This document shows, in pieces, positions 26,580 through 34,466 of a DNA stretch of 64,000 nucleotides. The notes beneath the pieces were generated by a model. The model did not search any database. It was not told the origin of the DNA and saw nothing but the letters and a program-made list of their open reading frames with translations. The first letter of the stretch is position 1. Each line of letters begins with the position of its first letter. Source of the stretch: Spongiactinospora rosea. Lineage in GTDB: Bacteria > Actinomycetota > Actinomycetes > Streptosporangiales > Streptosporangiaceae. Made by a program: the position numbers and the translations under genes. The stretch is from the NCBI RefSeq assembly GCF_003315795.1, contig NZ_QMEY01000003.1, positions 248,001-312,000 of the forward strand, in the 5' to 3' direction.

Positions 26580-27368
26580 ATGACCCCTGCCGACCCCGGC
26601 GCCCTCGCGCCCGCCAGGGCACGCGAGCTGTTCCGGGGCGGGTTGCGCACGCCCACCGCCGGATGGTGCCGCGGCTGGACGCAGGCCAACCTGCTCGCCG
26701 TGCCCCGCTCCCTCGCCTACGACCTGCTGCTGTTCGGGCAGCGCAATCCCGCGGCCTGCCCGGTGCTCGACGTGGGCGACCCGGGGGCCTTCCGCACCGA
26801 GATCTTCGGTGGCGACCTGCGCACCGACCTGCCCGGCTACCGCGTCTACGAGAACGGTGAGCCGGTCGCCGACGCGGCCGAGGTGACCGGCCTGTGGCGG
26901 GACGACCTGGTGGCCTTCCTGATCGGGTGCAGCTTCACCTTCGAGGACGCGCTGGTCCAGGCGGGCGTCCCGGTACGGCACCTGGAGGCCGGCACGAACG
27001 TGCCGATGTACCTCACCTCGGTGAAGTGCCGCCCCGCGGGGGCGCTGGCCGGGCCCCTGGTGGTGTCGATGCGGCCGGTGCCCGCGCCGCTGGTGGCCGA
27101 GGCGGTCCGGATCACCGCGCGCTACCCGGCGGTGCACGGCGCCCCGGTGCATGTGGGCGACCCCGCGGAGATCGGGGTGGCCGACCTCGCCCGGCCCGAC
27201 TTCGGCGATCCGGTGGAGGTGCGGCCCGGTGAGATCCCGCTGTTCTGGGCGTGCGGGGTGACCCCGCAGGCGGCGGTGATGGCGAGCGGGGTGCCGTTCG
27301 CGATCGGGCACCTGCCCGGCCACATGGCCGTCACCGACGTCCGGGACCACCGCTTCCTGGTCCCCTGA
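26580..27368 (+). CDS. DUF1445 protein (D-glutamate cyclase/putative hydro-lyase family)
   Basis: 262 aa, cytoplasmic, of the DUF1445 family. Hallmarks: [50 protein letters not shown] and [15 protein letters not shown]. Family members are annotated as hydro-lyases; the mammalian C14orf159 relative is a D-glutamate cyclase. A GGGAGGA site precedes the ATG by 4 bp. A D-amino-acid or lactam role is inference from the family only. Confidence 0.88.
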   Translation: MTPADPGALAPARARELFRGGLRTPTAGWCRGWTQANLLAVPRSLAYDLLLFGQRNPAACPVLDVGDPGAFRTEIFGGDLRTDLPGYRVYENGEPVADAAEVTGLWRDDLVAFLIGCSFTFEDALVQAGVPVRHLEAGTNVPMYLTSVKCRPAGALAGPLVVSMRPVPAPLVAEAVRITARYPAVHGAPVHVGDPAEIGVADLARPDFGDPVEVRPGEIPLFWACGVTPQAAVMASGVPFAIGHLPGHMAVTDVRDHRFLVP

Positions 27369-27426
27369 CCGGCTGATCCGGCCACTCCCAATATTGTTGA
27401 GTGACAGGACATTATGAGGGGGTCAG

Positions 27427-27930
27427 GTGGCGGTCTCAGGCGGCGATGCTCGGGAGACGCCGGGCGGTCCGGCGACCACGCCCGGGCCGCGGGCGGGCGT
27501 GGAGGTCGGCGACGCCGACGCCGTGAAGGAGGACGCCGCCCGGCGTTCCGGGCTGCGCGGCTGGCGCGAGGGCATCCGGGCCACGCCCGGCGGGAGCCTG
27601 GCGCTGAAGATCGGTGTCGGCGTGGCCGGGGCGGTCCTGGTGATCGGCGGCCTGATCATGGTGCCCTTCCCGGGGCCGGGCTGGCTGGTGGTCTTCGCCG
27701 GTTTCGCGCTACTGGCCACCGAGTTCGTCTGGGCGCATCGGGTGCTGCAGTTCGGCAAGCGCACGCTCGCCGCGTGGACCGACTGGCTCAAGCGGCAGGG
27801 CTGGACCGTCCGCATCCTCGTCCTCGCGGTCACCCTGGTCGCCGCCGGGGCCATCGTCTGGCTGGGGCTGAAAGTCGGCTTTGGGATTGATGTCGTCCGG
27901 ATGGCATTGTCCTATTTGGGAATGGCTTAA
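27427..27930 (+). CDS. PGPGW-family membrane protein (TIGR02611-like)
   Basis: 167 aa. An acidic/Gly-rich N-terminal tail (1-55) is followed by a transmembrane helix (LKIGVGVAGAVLVIGGLIMV), the signature PFPGPGWLVVFAGFALLATEFVWAHRVL, and a C-terminal helix (ILVLAVTLVAAGAIVWLGLKV). This is the putative transmembrane PGPGW family, function unknown. The GTG start has GAGGGGGTC upstream. Confidence 0.85.
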   Translation: MAVSGGDARETPGGPATTPGPRAGVEVGDADAVKEDAARRSGLRGWREGIRATPGGSLALKIGVGVAGAVLVIGGLIMVPFPGPGWLVVFAGFALLATEFVWAHRVLQFGKRTLAAWTDWLKRQGWTVRILVLAVTLVAAGAIVWLGLKVGFGIDVVRMALSYLGMA

Positions 27931-27963
27931 GGATTCGTCGCTCGTGGGGCTTAGGATGCCCGC

Positions 27964-28914
27964 GTGAGATTATCGAACCGTACTGGCGTGGTGGCGGGTT
28001 GCCTGGCGTTGTCCGCGTCGCTGACCCCCGCCGCGGTGGCCCAGACCGCCGCAGACACGGAGGTCGAGCTCCCCGGCACGGGAGTCGTCCTGCACGAGAA
28101 GTCCACCGACCGCCTGCTGGTCACCGCCTACACCGTGGGCGACGACGTCTACCTGCGGGACAAGGGCGGCGACAGGTTCACCAAGAAGACCGGCTACACC
28201 GAGATCACGGTCTCGCCCGGCGGCGCGCGGGCGGCCGGACTGCGCGACAAGTACGCGAGCAGCGGCTACGACCAGGTCGTCATCATCGACCGGGCGGCCG
28301 GGACGGCCAAGTTCATCAAGACCGTCAAGGACCCCTTCATCACCGCGGCGCTCTACTGGTCCCGCGACGGGCGCAAGATCCTCGGCACGACGCAGCGGAA
28401 GTCCGGCAAGGTGTGGTACACCCACGGCTTCTCCGTGATCGACGTCGCGGCGGGCACGCACAGCGAGGTCAGGCTGCCCAAGCCGCTCAAGGACCACAGC
28501 TTCGAGTGGAGCCCCGACGCGCGCGGCGTGTACATCGTGCAGGACAAGAAGATCCTGGAGTACGGGCTCGACGGCAAGCCGCGCCGCACCCTCGACGTGG
28601 GCGTCACCGCGTCCGGTGACGACGTGTTCTCCCCCTCCGGCAAGCGGCTGCTGACCTGGTGCCCGAAGAGGTACCGGGAGCCGGTGTGCGTGGCCGACCG
28701 CCGCAGCGGCAAGGTCGTCAAGCGGCTCGCGGTGGACCCGGAGCACCTGTGGGGCTGGTGGGACGAGTCCCACCTCATGATGGTGTACAAGAACGACGGG
28801 GCCTACCGGTCGGTCGTCACCGACCTGAACGGCAAGACCACCCGGGTGCTCGCCGACATCACCTCCGCCGCGTGGAAGAAGGACGACGTCTACCTCTCCT
28901 ACACGCGCAGGTGA
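27964..28914 (+). CDS. Secreted WD40-like beta-propeller protein
   Basis: 316 aa. A Sec signal peptide (VVAGCLALSASLTPAAVAQTA) precedes repeated blades of roughly 45 residues typical of PD40/TolB-type propellers (ALYWSRDGRKILGTT, FEWSPDARGVYIVQD, DDVFSPSGKRLLTWC). No catalytic motif is visible; a binding or scaffolding role outside the membrane is likely. The GTG start matches the signal peptide. Its 3' end overlaps selD convergently by 16 bp. Confidence 0.8.
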   Translation: MRLSNRTGVVAGCLALSASLTPAAVAQTAADTEVELPGTGVVLHEKSTDRLLVTAYTVGDDVYLRDKGGDRFTKKTGYTEITVSPGGARAAGLRDKYASSGYDQVVIIDRAAGTAKFIKTVKDPFITAALYWSRDGRKILGTTQRKSGKVWYTHGFSVIDVAAGTHSEVRLPKPLKDHSFEWSPDARGVYIVQDKKILEYGLDGKPRRTLDVGVTASGDDVFSPSGKRLLTWCPKRYREPVCVADRRSGKVVKRLAVDPEHLWGWWDESHLMMVYKNDGAYRSVVTDLNGKTTRVLADITSAAWKKDDVYLSYTRR

Positions 28915-29912
28915 GCCGCCGTACCGCGGATCACGACCGGATGGTCGCCGCGCGGCGTCAGCCGGCCGATGACCGGCGCGCCGGGGATCTCCCCGGCGAT
29001 GAGCAGCCCGCCTGAGGTCTGGGCGTCGGCGAGCAGCAGCAGCGTGTGCTCGCCGGCGTCGCCCGGGTCGAGGTGCGGCGCCACCCACTCCAGATTGCGC
29101 CGCGACCCGCCGGGCACGTAGCCGTCGCGGATCGCCTCCCAGGCCCCCTCGATGACCGGTACGGCGGCGGCGTCGAGTTCGGCGGTGACGCCCGAGGCGC
29201 GGGCCAGCTTGTACAGGTGGCCGAGCAGCCCGAAGCCGGTCACGTCGGTGGCGCAGCGCACGCCGGCGTCCGTCGCGAGGGCGGCGGCGTCGGCGTTGAG
29301 CGCGGTCATCACCTCCACCGCCTGGGGGAAGGTCTCGCCGGTCGCCTTGTGCCGGTTGTTCAGCACGCCGGAGCCGATCGGCTTGGTCAGGGACAGCGGC
29401 AGACCCGGGCGTCCGGCGTCGTTGCGCATCAGGCGATCGGGGTCGGCCATGCCGGTGACGGCCATGCCGTACAGCGGCTCGGGGCCGTGCACGCTGTGGC
29501 CGCCCGCCAGGTGGCAGCCCGCCTTGGCGGCGATGTCGGCCCCGCCGCGCAGCACCTCGCCCGCGACGTCGTAGGACAGGCCCTCGCGCGGCCAGCACAG
29601 CAGGTTCAGGGCGACGAGGGGGCGGCCGCCCATCGCGTACACGTCGGACAGCGCGTTGGCGGCGGCGATGCGCCCCCAGTCGTAGGGGTCGTCCACGACC
29701 GGCGTGAAGAAGTCGGCGGTGCTCACCACGGCCTGGCCCGCGGAGATCCGCACCACGGCGGCGTCGTCGCCGGTGTCCAGGCCCACCAGCAGGTCGCCCT
29801 GCGGCGCCCCCACGGTCAGCCCGGTCAGCCCGGCCAGCACGGCTTCGAGCTCACCGGCCGGGATCTTGCAGGCGCAGCCGCCGCCCAGGGCGTAGTGCGT
29901 CAAACGGAGCAT
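28899..29912 (-). CDS. selD: Selenide, water dikinase (selenophosphate synthetase)
   Basis: 337 aa; makes selenophosphate from selenide and ATP, the selenium donor for selenocysteine or selenouridine. The catalytic pair is in GGGCACKI: Cys13 and Lys16 align with E. coli Cys17 and Lys20, so this SelD is itself a cysteine form. Further landmarks are TADFFTPVVDDPYDWGRIAAANALSDVYAMGG (quoted in part: metal and ATP-site segment) and ADAQTSGGLLIA. A strong GGGAGG site precedes the ATG. It is the last gene of an operon containing a membrane protein with an in-frame TGA. No selA, selB, selC or selU gene is in the window. Confidence 0.95.
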   Translation of the reverse strand: MLRLTHYALGGGCACKIPAGELEAVLAGLTGLTVGAPQGDLLVGLDTGDDAAVVRISAGQAVVSTADFFTPVVDDPYDWGRIAAANALSDVYAMGGRPLVALNLLCWPREGLSYDVAGEVLRGGADIAAKAGCHLAGGHSVHGPEPLYGMAVTGMADPDRLMRNDAGRPGLPLSLTKPIGSGVLNNRHKATGETFPQAVEVMTALNADAAALATDAGVRCATDVTGFGLLGHLYKLARASGVTAELDAAAVPVIEGAWEAIRDGYVPGGSRRNLEWVAPHLDPGDAGEHTLLLLADAQTSGGLLIAGEIPGAPVIGRLTPRGDHPVVIRGTAAHLRV

Positions 29913-29984
29913 CGGTACCTCCCTTTCGCGGGGGACGAGCCACGGGCCGGTTCGTACCCCGCCGCGCGCCGCACCACGCGGGGC

Positions 29985-30317
29985 TCAACGGACCTTGCGC
30001 CGCAGGTGCTGCCCCAGCGCATGCAGGGCCAGGCGAACGGCCGCGCCCCGGCGGCCGGGCGCGACCAGTCCCGCCATCCGCAGCGGCAGCGCGAGCCCGC
30101 GCCAGACCCGCATCCGCCCGTTCCCGTCGACCGCCACGGCGAGCGGCGCCCCGCACCCGGCCCGGGGCGGCACGGGGTACTCGGCGGCCAGCCCGGGGTC
30201 CCGGCACGACCGCACCACGACGGGCACGGCCAGCACCGCCGCCAGCCGCCCCGCGATCACCGAACACCCCCCGCACCCGGCATCGTGCACCACCACCAGC
30301 CGCGCCACGTCCCCCAT
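29985..30317 (-). CDS. Thioredoxin-like protein with CGGC motif
   Basis: About 110 aa from ATG 30317 (in-frame GTGs at 30326 and 30359 are alternatives). The first strand and redox motif read ARLVVVHDAGCGGCSVIAGRL, with Cys15-x-x-Cys18 at the start of a helix, as in thioredoxin folds. A later GAPLAVAVDGNGRMRVWRG resembles the beta3-beta4 hairpin, although the usual cis-Pro position is not obvious. Additional Cys occur at SCRD and AGCGAP. It has no clear signal peptide, so it may act in the cytoplasm. It lies between the TGA-containing membrane gene and selD, suggesting electron transfer to that membrane protein. Confidence 0.72.
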   Translation of the reverse strand: MGDVARLVVVHDAGCGGCSVIAGRLAAVLAVPVVVRSCRDPGLAAEYPVPPRAGCGAPLAVAVDGNGRMRVWRGLALPLRMAGLVAPGRRGAAVRLALHALGQHLRRKVR

Positions 30318-30444
30318 CGAGGTCACCACCCGCAGGCCGACGCGCGAGCGACCGGCCACCGCGCGCCCCCGCCTGTCTCCGATTCCGCAGGCCGCCGCGT
30401 GCCCTCGGCCCTGCCGTGGACCATCGCCGGCCGCGTCCCTTCGT

Positions 30445-31194
30445 TCATCGGCCGCCGATGCCGCAGGCGAGGGCGATCACTGTGGCCAGGGCGGTCGCGA
30501 AGGCGAGGGGGCGGTGGGCGGCTCGCCAGCGGGCGTTCCAGGTTCCGTCGCCGCCGGGGGTGGGGCCGTCGTGGGCGACGGTGGCGGCCGCGGCGGTCCA
30601 GCGGGCCGCCGCGAAGCCGGTCGCGGCGGCGAGCGCGCCCACGGGGGGGACGGCGAGCAGCAGCGCGGCCAGCAGCAGGTGGGGGAGCGCCGAGGGGGAG
30701 TAGGTCCGCATCCCGGTGCCCATCTCGAACCCGAACTGCAGCGCCCCCGCCACCCGCCCGCGCAGCACCACGTGCTCGGGTACCAGCCGCCGGTTCTCCG
30801 GCACGGCGAACCGCAGCACCCCCGCCTCGCGGAACAGCACCGCCACCGCGGCGGGCACGAGGAGGGCGGGCCGCAGCGGGCCCGGCAGCAATGCCTGGAG
30901 CACCCCGCCCACGGCGGCGGCGCAGGCGGCGACGCTCCACGCGCCGGCCAGGAGCCCGAGGCCGAAGCAGGCCAGGGCGGTGCGTCCGCGCCAGACCGGC
31001 GCGCTCAGCAGGAACGCCGAGTTGTGGCTTCACGTACTGCCCGAGTTGGCGTACCCGGCGTTGAGCCCCGCCCACAGGAACATGACCAGGACGGGCGCGT
31101 CCAGCCCGGCGAGCGCCCACGCTCCGCCCGCGATCGGCACGGCCAGCGCCTCCGGGCGCAGCATCGCTCGCCGCGCGGCCGTACCCGCGGTCAC
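30445..31194 (-). CDS. Candidate selenoprotein: polytopic membrane protein with in-frame TGA (Sec55)
   Basis: Read as one gene, this encodes 249 aa with codon 55 = TGA (31030-31032). The GTG start overlaps the upstream stop by 4 bp (GTGA). Upstream residues 15-45 form a membrane segment ending FLWAGLNAGYANSGST; downstream the same frame continues at once with SHNSAFLLSAPVWRGR and four more hydrophobic segments (about 71-102, 104-124, 171-200, 225-247) up to a normal stop. There is no ribosome site or plausible start just after the TGA. A hairpin with a GGUCU loop follows it, and selD ends the operon, so selenocysteine insertion is the best reading. The family was not recognised. A nonsense pseudogene is the main alternative. 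Confidence 0.75.
30987..31003 (-). promoter_or_regulatory. Candidate bacterial SECIS hairpin
   Basis: On the transcript, CGCGCC-GGUCU-GGCGCG forms a perfect 6-bp stem with a 5-nt loop. The stem starts 27 nt after the UGA and the loop 33 nt after it. GGUCU is the same apical loop sequence as in the E. coli fdhF SECIS (AGGUCU). A lower pairing GCGU(U)C with GACGC and a second hairpin nearer the UGA (CUCGGC-GUUCCU-GCUGAG, nt 9-26) are also possible. The placement fits known bacterial SECIS elements, which lie inside the coding region just downstream of the UGA. Confidence 0.6.
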
Positions 31195-31745
31195 AGTTCG
31201 CACATGGCGATGGTCAGGCCCCGGTAGCGGGTGCCGTCGCCCCAGGTCACGGTGGTCATCGCGTCGGAACACCGGTAGAGGTCGCCGTCCGCGGTCCAGC
31301 GCCAGGCGCTTCTGGTGTCCCGGGAACCGCAGAAGGAGTCGGTCCGGTGCGCGGTGTACTCCTCGCCGACGTCGGAGTCGGAGCGGGAGCCCTCGAAGTG
31401 CCAGTTGGCGTCGTTGCAGGGGTAGGAGCCGATCCGCCAGCCGCCGTAGCAGGCGGCGGGTCCGGAATACCAGTTCGCGTCCGCTTCGGAGTACCCCTCC
31501 GGGTAGGCGTCCTTGCAGTCGCCCGAAGGCCACTCCGAGGACGGTCCCCGGGAGGCGCGGGCCGCGCGGCGGGTCAGGTACCAGTCGAACGGCGTGAGCG
31601 TGGCCGCGAGGGCGGCGGCGGCCAGGCCGCGCAGCAGGGCGGCGCGCGAGATCGGCGGGCCGCCGATGAGCGCGCGGACCTGGCTGGGTTCCCGTCCGGT
31701 GCCCGTGCCGATCTCCGGGATGGAGTCGGTGACCTGTGTGCTCAT
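31191..31745 (-). CDS. Membrane-anchored Cys/Trp-rich extracytoplasmic protein
   Basis: 184 aa. A hydrophilic N-terminus (1-31) is followed by one membrane-spanning segment or uncleaved signal (about 32-57, SRAALLRGLAAAALAATLTPF), then an exported domain with six cysteines (77, 99, 110, 139, 159, 182) and eight tryptophans in the whole chain. Even cysteine number suggests three disulfides. No family was recognised. It overlaps the upstream thioredoxin-fold gene by 4 bp (ATGA) with an AAGGAGGA site, and the downstream TGA-containing gene by 4 bp. It may be the electron donor, acceptor or folding client of the redox proteins around it. The Trp/Cys richness recalls amine-dehydrogenase light chains, but their motifs are not evident. 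Confidence 0.78.
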   Translation of the reverse strand: MSTQVTDSIPEIGTGTGREPSQVRALIGGPPISRAALLRGLAAAALAATLTPFDWYLTRRAARASRGPSSEWPSGDCKDAYPEGYSEADANWYSGPAACYGGWRIGSYPCNDANWHFEGSRSDSDVGEEYTAHRTDSFCGSRDTRSAWRWTADGDLYRCSDAMTTVTWGDGTRYRGLTIAMCEL

Positions 31746-32272
31746 GAGCGTCCTCCTTGGTTCGCTGGTACGGCTGGGGCGGGCAGGACCCGCGAGAGGA
31801 GGGCGGGAACGTCGGTGTCGGCGTAGACGAAGGCCCGGTGGGCGATGATGCCGTTCGCATGGACCAGGTAGAGGCAGGGGGTGTAGCCCTCGTACATCTC
31901 GGCCCACGCGCCGGGGTCGGCCAGCGGCCCGCCGGTGCCCGTGCCCGTGCCGGCGGCGGGGTCGGCGAGGCGTCGCGCGGCGTCCTCCCCGGCCACCAGG
32001 CCGAGCAGCCGGACGTCCGGCCGGCCGGCGGTGAACGCGCTCGCCTGCCGCCACAGCGCGGGGCACAGCGCGCAGCCGCCGTCCAGCAGGACGACGAGCG
32101 AGACCGACCGCCCTTCGGCGGGCGCCAGCCGGGCGGGCGCGAGCCGTACGGCGTCACCGCTTCCCTCGGCCCGCTCCAGACCCCGCAACCGCGCATAGAC
32201 GGCCCCCACGGCGAGCACCGCGAACGCCGACACCCCCATCGAGCACAGCGCCAGCGCCGTCCCGGCGTTCAC
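31742..32272 (-). CDS. MauD-like membrane-anchored thioredoxin-fold protein
   Basis: 176 aa from GTG 32272, which has GAGG 7 bp upstream (a GTG at 32305 is also in frame). An N-terminal anchor (residues 5-27) is followed by a thioredoxin fold: SLVVLLDGGCALCPALW carries Cys67-x-x-Cys70; later YTPCLYLVHANGIIAHRAFVY fits the central sheet with a Thr-Pro in the cis-Pro position. This layout resembles MauD/TlpA proteins that reduce or form disulfides outside the membrane. It lies upstream of the Cys-rich protein and the Sec-candidate membrane protein, consistent with a thiol relay. Confidence 0.8.
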   Translation of the reverse strand: MNAGTALALCSMGVSAFAVLAVGAVYARLRGLERAEGSGDAVRLAPARLAPAEGRSVSLVVLLDGGCALCPALWRQASAFTAGRPDVRLLGLVAGEDAARRLADPAAGTGTGTGGPLADPGAWAEMYEGYTPCLYLVHANGIIAHRAFVYADTDVPALLSRVLPAPAVPANQGGRS

Positions 32273-32351
32273 CGCCCACCTCGGCGACCGGTCAGGGGCG
32301 AGCACATGTTCGCGCGAGGCCCGCCGCCTGAGCGAGGGCGGGGCGCGGAGG

Positions 32352-33104
32352 TCAATCGGACCACCGGACTCGGATGCCGGTGAGGACGGTGTCCACGACG
32401 GTGCCGGCGGCCAGGCCGCGGGTCTCGTCCCGGCCGGGGCGGGTGGGGAAGACGACGGTGTAGGCGGCGGTGCCGGTGGCGTAGACGTAGCGCCACTCGA
32501 ACGGCGTGCCTGCGAGGGCGGCGCGGGTGGCCGGGTCGAGGTCGAGGCGTTCCTTCCACACCTCGGCGTCGCCGAGCCGGGCGCCGCGCCATTCCGGCAG
32601 GCCGTCCCTGGCCGCGCGGGCGTCCCGGATCATGACCACCAGCCGGTCTCCCATGCCGACCACGAACGTGCCGTACTGGCGTACGCCCGGACCGGTGCCG
32701 CGGCGCGGCGTCAGCGTCGCCCCCTGACGCGAGTCGCGGAAGCGGACCGATGTCGTGATCGAGTCGAGGACCGCAGAGCGCGGCGCGGGACCGGCGAACC
32801 ACGTCGTGGCCTCGTTGTAGGGGCCCGCCCAGACCAGGCAACTGCGCGACCGGTCCGCCGCCTCGTAGAGCACGAGGTCGTACCCCTTGCGCCCGCGCAC
32901 CTCACGCCGCGCCCCCGGCAGGATCTTGCCGGGGATCACCTTGTGCTGCCCGGCGGGCGCGAGGTCATAAGCGCGCAGCAGGCCGGGCCCCGCCATCCGC
33001 GTGTGGCCGTACCATTCCAGCCCGCCCGCCTGCGCCGGCAGGTCCACCGTCACCCGCGCGCCGTCCGCCGCCCGCAGGACGGCCTGCGCCATCGTCGCGA
33101 CCAT
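32352..33104 (-). CDS. Unknown protein, first gene of the Sec-candidate operon
   Basis: 250 aa from ATG 33104, chosen for its GAGGGG site; a longer frame starts at 33191. No signal peptide or membrane segment is obvious; it has one Cys. The sequence alternates hydrophobic strands (KGYDLVLYEAADRSRSCLVW, GTFVVGMGDRLVVMIRD, EWRYVYATGTAAYTVVF), suggesting a mostly beta fold. I do not recognise the family. It is 79 bp upstream of the MauD-like gene on the same strand and likely heads the operon that ends in selD. Confidence 0.65.
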   Translation of the reverse strand: MVATMAQAVLRAADGARVTVDLPAQAGGLEWYGHTRMAGPGLLRAYDLAPAGQHKVIPGKILPGARREVRGRKGYDLVLYEAADRSRSCLVWAGPYNEATTWFAGPAPRSAVLDSITTSVRFRDSRQGATLTPRRGTGPGVRQYGTFVVGMGDRLVVMIRDARAARDGLPEWRGARLGDAEVWKERLDLDPATRAALAGTPFEWRYVYATGTAAYTVVFPTRPGRDETRGLAAGTVVDTVLTGIRVRWSD

Positions 33105-33249
33105 ATGCCCCTCAACATGCCCTTCATCGACCGAAGTCACGAAACCCGGCCAGGCTATGCGCGCGGGCCGCGTCGCCCCCGGCGAGGACACACCACATGG
33201 TCAACGCTTGAACCGCACCCGGTGCACCCTGGGCGCGAGGCGGCGGGGC

Positions 33250-33570
33250 TCAGAGGTACAGGCCGGTGCCGTGGTCGGTCTGCGGGGTGGCCACGGCGTG
33301 CAGGTCGCGCTCGCGCATCACCAGGTAGAGCTGTCCCTGGACCTCGACCTCGTACTGTTCTTCGGGGTTGAACAGCACCTTGTCGCCGACCTTGACCGAG
33401 CGCGCGTTGACCCCCACCCCGCATACCTCGCCCCAGGCGAGCCGGTTGGCCATCTTCACCGTCGCGGGGATGACGATTCCAGAGGTGCTGCGGCGCTCTT
33501 CCGTCTCGCCGTCCGCCTTGATCATCACGCGGTCGTGCAGCATCTGGATCTCGAACTTCGGGTCAGCCAC
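33250..33570 (-). CDS. GroES-like co-chaperonin
   Basis: 106 aa, GroES/Cpn10 fold: LHDRVMIKADGETEERRSTSGIVIPA (mobile-loop region, quoted in part), GEVCGVGVNARSVKVGDKVLFNPEEQYEVEV. There is no groEL gene next to it. It is somewhat diverged from housekeeping GroES (the usual PLxDRV becomes LHDRV), so it may be the paralogous GroES-type protein seen in many actinomycetes rather than the main groES. Start ATG with GGGGAAG upstream region. Confidence 0.85.
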   Translation of the reverse strand: MADPKFEIQMLHDRVMIKADGETEERRSTSGIVIPATVKMANRLAWGEVCGVGVNARSVKVGDKVLFNPEEQYEVEVQGQLYLVMRERDLHAVATPQTDHGTGLYL

Positions 33571-33641
33571 AGGGGAAGTCTATGCATCTGTGCGACCACA
33601 ATTGCGGAAAGCGCTCTCTTGGCCGGATCCGACGCCGCCGG

Positions 33642-34466
33642 TCAGCCGCTCGCCGCGGGGGCGGGGCTACGCCGGCGCGACTCGGGGACGATCAGCGGGG
33701 TGCGGCTCTGCGGGTCTTCGATGATCTCGCAGCGCAGGTCGAAGACCTCGGCCACCAGGTCGGCGGTGACGATCTGCGCGGGGTCGCCCTCCGCGATGAT
33801 CCGGCCGTCGCGCATCACGATCAGGTGGGTGGCGTAGCGGCACGCCTGGTTCAGGTCGTGCAGTACGGCGACCAGCGTGCGGCCCTGTTCGTGCAGGTCG
33901 GCGCAGAGGTCCAGGACCTCGATCTGGTGGGCGATGTCCAGGAAGGTGGTCGGTTCGTCAAGCAGCAGGATCGGCGTCTCCTGGGCGAGCACCATGGCCA
34001 GCCACACCCGCTGGCGCTGTCCGCCGGACAGCTCGTCCACCGGGCGGTCGGCCAGGTCGGAGACGTGCGTGGCGTCCATCGCGGCGTTGACCGCCGCCTC
34101 GTCCTCGCGCGACCACTGGCGCATCAGCCGCTGGTGCGGATAGCGCCCGCGGGAGACCAGGTCGGCGACGGTGATCCCGTCGGGCACGATCGAGCTCTGC
34201 GGCAGCAGCCCGAGCCGCCTGGCCACCTCCTTCGACGGCAGCGAGGTGATCACGCCGCCGTCCAGGTAGACGGCCCCGGTGCGCGGCTTGAGCATGCGGG
34301 CCAGGGCGCGCAGCGTGGTGGACTTGCCGCAGGCGTTGGGGCCGATGATCACGGTGAAGGACCGGTCGGGGATGGCGATCTGGAGGTTGGTGGCGATCTC
34401 ACGCTCGCCGTACCCGAGGGTGAGGTCGGTGCCGTGCAGGCGCGGGCCGGTGCCATCGATGCTCAA
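33642..34466 (-). CDS. Iron-siderophore ABC transporter ATP-binding protein (FepC-like)
   Basis: 274 aa. Walker A GPNACGKST, signature ELSGGQRQR, Walker B ILLLDEPTTFLDIAHQ, and an H-loop at VAVLHDLNQACRYATHL, all typical of FepC/FhuC ATPases. I use the TTG at 34466, which overlaps the permease stop (TTGA) and follows GGAAGGAA; the longer frame upstream is antisense-like and overlaps the permease. It energises uptake by the two FecCD permeases upstream; the lipoprotein is divergent. Expected to be repressed by iron through the box at 36597. Confidence 0.92.
   Translation of the reverse strand: MSIDGTGPRLHGTDLTLGYGEREIATNLQIAIPDRSFTVIIGPNACGKSTTLRALARMLKPRTGAVYLDGGVITSLPSKEVARRLGLLPQSSIVPDGITVADLVSRGRYPHQRLMRQWSREDEAAVNAAMDATHVSDLADRPVDELSGGQRQRVWLAMVLAQETPILLLDEPTTFLDIAHQIEVLDLCADLHEQGRTLVAVLHDLNQACRYATHLIVMRDGRIIAEGDPAQIVTADLVAEVFDLRCEIIEDPQSRTPLIVPESRRRSPAPAASG

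Noticed and set aside
30445..31030. Reading the TGA-interrupted membrane gene as a pseudogene or as two separate genes
   Set aside because: There is only one stop, no frameshift, both flanks keep membrane-protein character, no ribosome site lies before the GTG at 30912, a SECIS-like hairpin follows the TGA and selD is in the operon. It remains the main alternative if homologues do not support Sec.
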